Source: Lindgomyces ingoldianus (Eukaryota > Ascomycota > Dothideomycetes > Pleosporales > Lindgomycetaceae). From it: DNA of 64,000 nucleotides. Below the pieces are notes generated by a model. The model was not told where the DNA came from. It saw only the letters and a list, made by a program, of their open reading frames with translations, and did not search any database. The stretch's first letter is position 1. Each line of letters opens with the position of its first letter. Positions 55,491 to 64,000 of the stretch are shown one piece after another. The position numbers and the translations under genes are program-made. The DNA is taken from the NCBI RefSeq assembly GCF_010093535.1, contig NW_022985164.1, positions 1,217,485 to 1,281,484 of the forward strand, read 5' to 3'.

Positions 55491-58400
55491 ATGCCACCCA
55501 CCCTGACTGTACGTGGGGCCCTCTAGCATGTGAATACTATTGACTTGGGCAGCATGAATGCACTCGGGTCCCGGTAACAGCTCTAGCCACTCATGGCCCA
55601 TTGCTTTTCGCCGCAGAGGGGCCATACTTGCGCTTGTATACTGGACAAAACCCCAGGCACATCTCCACGGAGCAGATATTCAAAAATCAAACTATCCATG
55701 GAATTTCTGTCTTCCCAAAAACACAGCATCATGTGATTCTTATCTTCTGGGGGGGATTCGTGGTTCGAGCCCTGGAGATCGAGTTTTCCATCAATGACTC
55801 CGATATTGGCGTTGCTGTTGAGAGGCAACAGCTGTCGTTTCTCGCGCGAGCAGCAGACTGGATCCTTGATATAGCCATTGGGTCATTTAAGCTTCCAGAT
55901 TCTTCAGAACCTGTTGAGGCGGTCTGTGCAGCTATAACCGCTCACAATACACTCCTTGAGCTCATCGTGAAGCGCATCGACGATACACAAGATGAAAATG
56001 AGCCCACAAAGAGGTACTCTTCCAATCACGATTCACGTTTAATGCGCTGAGCACAATCCTCTCAACAGTCTCTCAACCGGGAACTTACTTCTTCCTTAGA
56101 ACACCCCTAAGCCTACATATCTCAGACCTTCGGTCAAGTTCTCGCTCCATTCTGTATTCTGCACATCTGCTCTGGGAGTCTTACGAGCATATCCTAGCTG
56201 CTGCTGGGACCGCCTTTGGAGAAATAATCGTATGGTCGTGGACACGGGAAGTGAATAACGAATCGTACTCGTGCATACACCGAATCTTTCTCGGACATGA
56301 AGGCTCAATATTTGGAGTACACATATCGCATGACCTACATCTACCAGGTGAAAAGGAACCCCAGAGACTACTAGCAAGCTGCAGTGATGACCGTACTATC
56401 CGAGTCTGGGATATATCAGACATTTCAAGGTCCGTACTTGGCTCTAACGATGGCATAGAGGTTCAGAGAACACGGCATACTGGATTTAGCAATACCGCTT
56501 TCGACTCGGACACCTCTGGTCCAACATGTCTAGCAACTGGCTGGGGTCACCTCTCCCGTGTCTGGACGATCCGCTTCCTTGATCTACCAGAGCTTGACGG
56601 TACCTACATGATTTCCGCTGGGGAAGATGCAACAGTCCGCTTATGGAAACTCGTTCAAAAAAGAGCGGGCAGTCCCTCAGAGGCTAATGTTTCACAATTT
56701 GGCCTCAGGCAGTTCAGCACCTTTGCATTCCATAATGGCAAAAACATTTGGGCTACGACCATTTTTCGCCATTCCTCTGGCTTGCTAAACTTGATTTCTG
56801 GTGCTGCAGACAGCCACATGGCTGCTTGCTTGTTATTACCCCTATCCCGAGGACCGTTTTCCAGTCTTGGGCCCCGTCTTTCTGAATGCAGCGTCCAAGA
56901 TATAGTATCGTTAGGCCAACCATCCACAGATGATGTTATGCCTCTACAAAAACTCCCCACGCATAAATCATCGAAAGTGGCAGATTTCATTCGAAGCTAC
57001 GCCTTCATTGATCGCTCGTCATTCATCCTGACCACAAATTCCGGGAAGGTCTACCTTGAAACTCTTGCATCGGCGCTCGACTCCTCCAGAAACGAAGTTG
57101 TTGTGGGCTCGAAGCTCATCGACTATAGAGAGGACATGCTCGGGTACTCGATTTGCACTGCTGAGCCGTCACGCCCGGTAGGCTTCAAGGTTGACAAAAC
57201 TTCACCCGGGCTAGCATTTGTAGCTGGCTCACGCGGAACTATTTATGCCTACCAGCAGGATTCATTCAAGCTGACAAAAATTTGCACAGTCCAAGGGAAA
57301 GTTGGGTCTATGTTTACGAAAAGAATCAATGGTGATCTTGGTTCTATTCATTTAGTGCTTTTGGTCACGTTGGTTGGACAGAAAGTTGCCCGGCTGTTCT
57401 TTGTAGATTACCGGGAAAAGAAAAAACCTACTGTATCGAGGACAATGAATGTACCCTTATCGGAATTGCTGACAGGCTTTGTCATTACAAGCATGGCGTA
57501 CGTGGACACTCTCCGGAAAACTAGCTACCTTCTCCTTGGATTTCGCCGCGGTTCGGTGGCGGCATATTCAGTCCCGATTGCGAACTGCGAAGAACGCCAG
57601 GCCTCTATGATTCGAATAATCGACAAGGCTCACGGTAAAGAAACCGTTACAGCAATGATGTTCATGGCGTCACAGCCTGAGTTTCTCATAACGGTCCCAT
57701 CACATGGACATTTGTACTCTGTTGGGAGAGACGGATGCCTTGCAATCCACTATGTTGACTTTAACACAAATTCTGTAACACTGGTGCATAACCTTGCAGT
57801 CCCAGTTGGACCGAATCTCGAGGGAATATACTACGACATGGGCTCTCTGATGGTGTACGGTTTCTCGAGCACCAAGTTCGTTCTCTACAACACAACCGAC
57901 GAGGAAGAGCGCATGAGTGTCGAGACTGGTGGCGCACACCGAAGCTGGTCATATCAACATCAAGTCCTCGCTGGCACATCTACGCTTGTATGGACTAGGG
58001 CGTCGAATATGCATGTGTGTATTCAGAACAGGCCGATTCATCAGACTATCCGGTCAGGCGGACACGGAAGAGAAATCAAGACCGTAGCAATCTCGAAGGC
58101 AGATGTTGATGGAACATCGAGGCAGGTCATTGCTACTGGTGCCGAGGACACTGATATCAAGATCTTTGATTATGTGGACGGTGATATTAATTACCTGCGA
58201 ACGCTGCGAAAGCACACTACTGGCATTCAACATTTGCAGTGGTCTGGAGACGGCAAATACCTTTTCAGCAGCGGCGGGTGCGAGGAGTTTTACGTTTGGA
58301 GAGTCCGCATTCTACCACGTGCTATGACTGTGGATCTTCTCGCTGTGTGCGAGTCCATTTGCGAACCGGAAAGCGAGCATTCGGATCTGAGAATTATGTC

Positions 58401-59251
58401 GTTTGACGTACGTCGAGAGTCCAAAAAGGGGGGTAATGAAGAGACTGTATTTGTCATTGCGATGGTATTCTCAGACTCAACGATTAAAGTACGCCTTTCT
58501 TCCCATCCCTTCATTCCTAAATTCTTTAACTGTCTTCCTCCTGCTCTATCTCTTATTTAATCTAATAAAATCCAAGGTCTACAGCCACTCCCCTACCGCA
58601 GCTGTGAAATGGCACCTACTCGCCAAAGGCGTCTACTTCACATCCTGCCTCACCCAATGCATCTTTCTCTCCTCCACTTCCATCATGACAGCTGGCACAG
58701 ACGGCCACGCTGTTCTCTGGCCCCTACCGTCTTCCATCCTCCGCCCACATACCAGCGATCCTCAACCACCTCAACCTCTAGCCTGGAAAGATCCTGCAAA
58801 AATCCATCAGAATACTTCAAAAGCCTTGGCTTCCGCTTCTCTTGGCCAAAACACAACGCTCGTAGTCTCAGGCGGTGACGACTGTAGCTTATCATTCCTC
58901 CTCACATCTCCCTCATCCACAGATCTAGATTACACATACAACCACCCTCCGATCATCGTACTACGCGCCCACGCATCCGCCGTAACTGCTTGCGCCATCC
59001 TTCAACATCATAAGCAGTTCTTCGTAGTAACATGCGGAAACGATCAATGTGTTCGATTATGGGAAGTCGTCCCCAATCCACCACAAGCAGGGGACGCCTT
59101 GGAAATCAAACGAATCCAAAAGATTACGACGAGTGTAGCAGATGTGTCCAGCATGGATGTTCTATGGCAAGAGGGCGGGGAAGCACGAGTCTTGATATGT
59201 GGCGTTGGGGTGGAAATTATTCGGATAGACTGGGATGTAAGCCTGACGTAG
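55491..59251 (+). CDS. RTT10: WDR6/Rtt10-type WD40 protein (tRNA Nm34 methylation partner)
   Basis: Four exons (55491-55508, 55553-56013, 56100-58488, 58577-59251; introns 44, 86 and 88 bp) give 1180 residues. The first exon encodes only MPPTLT; the family start continues HECTRVPVTALATHGPLLFAAEGPYLRLY. The join at 56013/56100 rebuilds TKRTPLSLHISDLRSSSRSILYSAH. WD40 blades are clear (IFLGHEGSIFGVHIS, LASCSDDRTIRVWDIS, MISAGEDATVRLWKL, VIATGAEDTDIKIFDY, VVTCGNDQCVRLWEV), spread over about three propellers. Yeast Rtt10 (Trm734) binds Trm7 for 2'-O-methylation of tRNA position 34 and also has an endosomal recycling role. The C-terminal exon ends in IIRIDWDVSLT; a GTAAGC just before the stop could instead be a donor to another small exon. 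No Trm7 gene is in the window. Confidence 0.85.
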
Positions 59252-59466
59252 TATGATAGAAAAACTGATGATTTGATGTGATAGAATTCGAAAAGTCATT
59301 CCCATGGTATCATACACCGTTTTAGCCCCCAGATGTTGCCTTATATCATACAATCCATCCGTGACGCGGACCCACCGAATCGGCGAGCCACCAACGTCCG
59401 TCATCAGTGTGATACAGTAAAATCGCTATAACTATCACCCGGTATTACATCATTCCAGTCCAGCCT

Positions 59467-62400
59467 TTAATAAGCTACCTGAGCCCACTCTTCTGCTGTA
59501 TCGTAATAAAGTTGCATCCAAACTGATTCCTCACTCGTAGTATCCATCTCGCGCATCAAAACCTCGTGCCTAGCCACCAGCACACCAATCGAATCCCAGT
59601 CCTTCCATCCGACGGCCCATTCGCGGATCTAGATGCGCAGGTAAATATGAATTTGCCAAGCTACCAATCTAGATATTCTTGGAACGGCGGGTGAACAAAA
59701 GATAATATAGCGAGAGGGGATGGAGGCTTCCTAAGGATACCAATTGCAACGGATATCGGCCGGGTGTGTTCAAAAACTCACCCAATCCATCCAAGCCTCT
59801 AAGAACCTCAGCCTGCCCTCCTTCATCTTATCCTCGAATTCAGCGAAACTGAGAAGCCCGCTACCTTTCCGCTCGCTGATCTCGGTTTCGACTGTGTCGA
59901 GGCTAGAGAGCATGTGAAGGTGGAGTGGGGAGTCGGGTTCCATGGCAGCACGTCGGATCTTGCGTTCGAGAGCTATTTGGGAGTTTTCGTGTTCCCAGGA
60001 TTGGGAGTGCACGACTGGGCGTTGGACAACGTGCATGGTTAGCGCAGCGGTGTTTATCCAGAGGAGGAAGATTTGGGGGTCGTTGTACATGCGTGGGGGT
60101 TCAGGGCGGTGGGTTGAGGATGGAGGAGGGGATGGAGTGCGAGGAGGCGGTGGCGGAGGTGGCGGAGGTGGAGGAGGCGGCGGAGGCGGCGGGGGAAGTA
60201 GAGGTAGAGCAGCTTGTGTTGGCACAGCTGTGTCGGTGCCTCGTTGAGGTTCCGATGAGGGTGAGGGAGGTCCGCTTGGGGCAGCGCTGGTGTACATCAT
60301 GCCTTGGAGAACGAAGAAGGGACCGTGTGGTGTGCTCGAGTAATGGCCAATTTCAAAGTCCTCTTCGTTGACGACGAAGACGCGGTCGGATGAAGGGGTT
60401 GTACTGGCTGCACTCTCGTCTACCTCGCTTTGATGATCGCCATTTAGTTGAGTGGGAGATTCCATATCAACGATAGAGTTCGGCCGAAACTGCGGCATAG
60501 TAGGATCGCGATACGGTATTTGGTCTTCGCTTTGATTGTTGCCCTCTTCTTCCGCATTCCGAGGCTGAGAAGAAGATTTGGGTAGTTCTCTTAGCGACCA
60601 GGACTCCTTGGGGAGCCACTCAAATTGAGTTGCGAGACAATGAATAGCGTCCCACAACTCGTATTGAAGCTGTAGCCGCGTAAGCTTCGCATTCCAAAGA
60701 TCCATTACATTTGGCTCCCAGTCTTCGAACCAACGATTCTTGTAATGATGGACAACTTCTTCCTCTGTCCCCTGAAGCAATGCCCAAAGACGCTCGCGGA
60801 AGATCGACAGGCTCAACTGTGCACCCTGGTCCCTTAGCTCTCCTAAGAAATCTTCGATCGTGTCAGGGGTACTTGTGAGTATGTCTAGCATCACCCTTGC
60901 GTATTTGAAGGCTCCTAGGAAGATAACGACTTTGTTGGCGAGCTTTTCTTCTTTGAAATCGTGGATTGTCTTGTCTATTTGGTGGGCAAGTTTCCGTCGT
61001 TCGGCTCGGGTTGCGAAGGCGTCCATGGCATTGTCCTCTTTTTCTTGGAACAGGGGACTCAGGAGCTCGTTGAAGGCTTGTTGGGTTATTTGATACAAAA
61101 CTTCCTTTCCGAGATCCTTTTCGGGCTCGGGTATCTCGTAGCCACCCCATCGTTCTCCAACCGGGCGAGAGGAAGTTGAGGCATTAGATCGTGTCTCGAT
61201 ATCGACGTCATCCTGGAACCGTACCCTAGAAGAGGAGCGTGAACCCCTAGTGCGGTCGTGCTCAGGGGCGGGGGATGTTTCTACAACCCCATCCATCTGC
61301 TCCCCAGCTTCAGAGCGAGGTGGCGAATCTTCGTAGTCTTCCGGTCGGCGCAATCCCTCTTCTTCATCGACATAGAACTGCCTTCGCGCCCACCTGTTGT
61401 GTATGGCTGAACCTTCAGCAGAATGATGCGGGTAAGGGTGCCCATTCACGATTGAATTTTGAGGATCAGTTATCTGGATGATTTCCTCACGGTCCGCAAC
61501 ATCTCCGACATCCTCAGCCAGTACAGATTGGTGATTATCCAGACCTTCAGAAGACTTCTCCTGCAAACGTGGATTTGAGGGATTCCTAGCCGGGATGCTA
61601 TTCTGCGTGAAGGCGGACCCCAACGGCTGGCTCGAGCGAATTGTCTCCAGTGCGCCACGAACAGAAAGCTCCTCAGCAGCTTCGGCGAGGTAATTCCTTG
61701 TGGCCTCTTTCTCGATCGCATAATACGCTCTGAAAATCCTCAACACGTCTTTCCGAGAGATATAGCCGTCGCCGTCCACGTCGTAGCCATTGAAGACGAT
61801 CCTAAGCTTGATTTTGGGATCGCGCGAGTGCATCCCATCAAGGCCCTTTACGAATTCTTCGAATCCAATCAGTGTATTGTGGTCCGTGTCATAGTATGCG
61901 AAGATGCGGTCATAGATGAGATTCGGCGCTGAGATAAAGCTTGAATATCGAGGTATGAAGGCTTGATTGAAGGCGCGTCGATCAAGGGCCCATCCAATAT
62001 TGTTAGGGTCAGAATTCCACTCTGTCCCCGCAAGGCATGTGAACTGATCCCACAATGCCTCGACCTCCTCACCCTCCATTTTAGTTTCTGAGACCAGCCG
62101 TTTTTTGATGGCCGAGTTGATGGATGGGCTCATTACATGTGGGCGGCCAGGATATATCGGCTCCTGCTTTGGAAATCCCAGGTAGGGGGCAGGAACACGG
62201 ATTTTGTAGAATATGTGAGTCTTGATATGAGTATTGGTTGCTTCACAGTCGGAGCATAGGTCGTAGTCGGCACAATTAGCACACCGCCATCTGATGCCGC
62301 GGATAGGCTTCGTGTCGCATGCATTACAGGTTATGCCGCGATGAATAACACCCTCCTGCCTTGCCCGGTCCTCTGCAATGTGATAGAGGGTGCGCTGCAG

Positions 62401-63039
62401 AGTCTGCCCGTCGGGGTCTGTAGTTAAATCATCCGAGTCGTCCTCGCTCAGTAGTGACAGCTCTGTGGGGGCAATGCTCTCAGCGCCATCTGAACCATGA
62501 ATTGCATTAGTGTCCCCTCCAGCGAATCTGGCGCTGTGCCTTTCGAAAGCCCGGGTCAGAGGTTCCAGGCTATGCATCCGACCGTTCAGCAACTGAGTGA
62601 GGGCTATTCCGTCAATTTCGGAAACAGGCCCGTTCGGAAACGTGAGAGCAAGTAGACGGTCGAGAAAGGTTTCGTAGAGCTGTCCGATCATGGTGTCAAC
62701 CAGCTCGGGACTGGCACCGGGCTGAGAGTGCTGGGCGATATCGCGCAGTTCAGCCGCAGATATAAGGTCGCGAGGATCGAGGACAATGGGGTGGCCGAAG
62801 AAGTCAAACTCCCCAACTGGCTCTGCATTCTGCTGGAGGTGTTGGAGGGTGCGCGCAATGCGGGAGTGTGTGCTGCGGGGGCCCGGTCTTCGCACGGCAT
62901 TGCTTCGATGGAGCGGTGGTTGAGAAGGAGCGTGGGTGCTGTTGTACAGAAGGTATGCGGCATATCCGGCGATAGCTCCAGTCAATATCAGAATCGCAGG
63001 GCGGTATCGGGAGACCGAGGACGGCGTAGAGCTCGACAT
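59467..63039 (-). CDS. Membrane-anchored ZZ-finger / EF-hand protein with poly-Pro tract
   Basis: Two exons (59782-63039, 59467-59628; 153-bp intron) give 1139 residues. A hydrophobic helix lies at residues 14-32 (AILILTGAIAGYAAYLLYN). The ZZ-type zinc finger at 235-280 has CNACDTKPIRGIRWRCANC then CSDCEATNTHIKTH. Two EF-hands follow, DTDHNTLIGFEE at about 384 and the canonical DVDGDGYISRKD at about 420. A helical region (about 650-830), a run of 18 prolines near residue 1000 and a conserved C-terminus follow. The second exon encodes IREWAVGWKDWDSIG to EEWAQVAY and continues EAWMDW smoothly; read through, the frame would end after three codons. Such proteins are conserved in filamentous fungi but uncharacterised. 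The topology suggests a Ca2+-responsive scaffold facing the cytosol from the ER or mitochondrial surface, which is inference. Confidence 0.82.
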
Positions 63040-63618
63040 GGGAGGAAGAGGTGGATGGTGAGAGTATTAAGGAGCGTGAGGACAGAGCAGAGGGCTCCAG
63101 GAAGGTCGAGGCTACTTGACGGGCATGGTGAGTGCAAGCAGCCGTCCACGAGTCCTCCTAGCTGTGAAATGTTCCCCCGTTTGGAAGTCGCCTTGTTTGG
63201 CTTAGTCAGCATCCAGTCTGCGAGGTTGCGATCCTTCACACAACATCTTCAAGTCTTCACAGAACATCTTCAAGTTTTCACTGAACATCTTCAAGTCTTC
63301 ACTGAACATCTTCAAGTCTTCACTGAACATCTTCAAGTCTTCACTGATCATCTTCAAGTCTTTACTAAACATCTTCAAGTCTTTACTGAACATCTTCAAG
63401 TCTTCACTCCGATATACAAGAATATACAAGACGTCTGCCAAGCTGCGAGGCAATCAATTTCATCTGTGGCAGATCTTAGGAATATGCTTCTACAATATAC
63501 GAGGTCTGATTTTGGGCAGATATCTGCATCCCCTGAATCCCTTTCCAATTCTAGGACTGGCTTGCCAGATTAAAGAATCCTTGGTAGTGTCCTGTGGTAG
63601 TTGCTAATATACTGCACG
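63040..63618. other. Spacer between ZZ/EF-hand gene and SDR gene
   Basis: Contains the ZZ/EF-hand gene promoter and a 21-bp minisatellite (listed separately). No gene is recognised. Confidence 0.55.
63244..63411. repeat. 21-bp minisatellite, 8 copies
   Basis: Eight head-to-tail copies of CATCTTCAAGTCTTCACTGA plus A begin at 63244 and recur every 21 bp to 63391. The copies differ by one to three bases. The array lies about 200 bp upstream of the ZZ/EF-hand start codon. Because 21 is a multiple of three, several frames stay open on both strands, but no ATG-initiated gene uses it. Confidence 0.95.
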
Positions 63619-63986
63619 CTACCAACTGGAGTGTCCACCATCCATCCGTAGATCCGCTCCCGTCTACTATGTATCAGCAATCTGGAACATCGGTAAGAGG
63701 AGATCGGAGTGGGACACACCATGAAGCTACTGGCATCGCTGATCAAGAAGACTCCAGCACCACGATACTCTCTCGGGCCTGACAATCTCTGCAGCATGTT
63801 CTGCTTCGGCCACTCTGTCCGTCTCTCGGGAAACTGCTTAAACAACTCTTCCACCATTGCAGTCACAATGTAGCCAGGCGAAATGGTGTTGACGCGGATA
63901 TTGTACTCGCCCCACTCTGCCGCCAGATTGCGTGCGAGTTGCATCACTCCAGCTTTAGATGCATTATATGCTGGGCAAATCAGGCC
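63619..63986 (-). CDS. Short-chain dehydrogenase/reductase (3' part; continues beyond window)
   Basis: The visible exons are 63720-63986 and 63619-63663 (56-bp intron); an acceptor-like CATAG at 63987 suggests that more exons lie to the right. The sequence starts GLICPAYNASKAGVMQLARNL, containing the catalytic Tyr-x3-Lys, followed by IRVNTISPGYIVTAM (the conserved RVN..PG), a variable loop, GAGVFLISDASSFM and TGADLRMDGGHSSW at the C-terminus. This is a classical NAD(P)-dependent SDR similar to sorbitol/mannitol- or D-arabinitol-dehydrogenase-like fungal enzymes. The nucleotide-binding TGxxxGxG segment lies outside the window. The last exon encodes only 14 residues but supplies the typical DGG end. 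Confidence 0.82.
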
Positions 63987-64000
63987 CTATGAGGTAGGTC

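Noticed and set aside
55760..55780. tRNA B-box-like GGTTCGAGCCC
   Set aside because: It lies inside WDR6 coding sequence and no A-box or cloverleaf can be formed around it.
59942..60247. Plus-strand frame with a long poly-glycine run
   Set aside because: It is the antisense shadow of the proline codons in the ZZ/EF-hand gene.
63244..63411. Possible CRISPR-like array
   Set aside because: The units are contiguous with no unique spacers, and the genome is eukaryotic; it is a minisatellite.

Overview
This window is nuclear DNA of a filamentous ascomycete (Pezizomycotina; the protein flavour suggests a helotialean Leotiomycete, but that is inference). The reasons are densely packed genes on both strands, many spliceosomal introns of about 45-95 bp with GT-AG ends and CTRAC-type branch points, and fungal families throughout (Zn2Cys6 regulator, SUR7/PalI, Ste6, Kha1, CLN-type cyclin, GH92). 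I rebuilt the exon joins by hand from splice signals, reading frame and family continuity. Each join given keeps the frame, but none has been checked against RNA.

Layout. 1-12.8 kb: the tail of a possible upstream gene, a membrane-anchored alpha/beta hydrolase (+), a SUR7/PalI four-pass protein (-), the peptide:N-glycanase Png1 (-) and the SSU-processome WD40 protein Utp4 (-). 12.8-16.7 kb is gene-poor. 16.7-20 kb: a G1/S cyclin (+) with an unusually long leader that contains splice-competent introns. 20.9-24.1 kb: a small single-pass membrane protein and an MFS transporter (+). 24.2-25.8 kb: a dead tannase/feruloyl esterase gene (-). 26.5-29.6 kb: a Kha1-type K+/H+ antiporter (-). 30.5-33.4 kb: a secreted GH92 alpha-mannosidase in seven exons (-). 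33.4-41.5 kb is an accessory stretch with two decayed genes, a Zn2Cys6 regulator (-) and an internally deleted Harbinger-transposase relic (+). 41.5-46 kb: a putatively N-myristoylated small protein (-), a class II DAHP synthase (-) and a HYPK homologue (+). 45.7-49.2 kb: a large AT-hook/BRCT repeat protein (-). 49.7-54 kb: a Ste6-type ABC exporter (-). 54.8-59.3 kb: a divergent pair, the Pbdc1 homologue (-) and the WDR6/Rtt10 WD40 protein (+). 59.5-63 kb: a membrane-anchored ZZ-finger/EF-hand protein (-). The right edge holds an 8 x 21-bp minisatellite and the 3' end of a short-chain dehydrogenase (-).

Most genes are housekeeping and do not form one pathway. Loose themes are translation and RNA (Utp4, HYPK, Pbdc1, WDR6/Rtt10), glycan and protein processing (Png1, GH92), cell cycle and chromatin (cyclin, BRCT protein) and membrane transport (Kha1, MFS, Ste6). 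I found no secondary-metabolite cluster, CRISPR array, rRNA gene or tRNA gene. The most unusual items are the three-block repeat architecture of the AT-hook/BRCT protein, the Harbinger-derived mini-protein, the cyclin leader, and a cluster of disabled genes between 24 and 41 kb.
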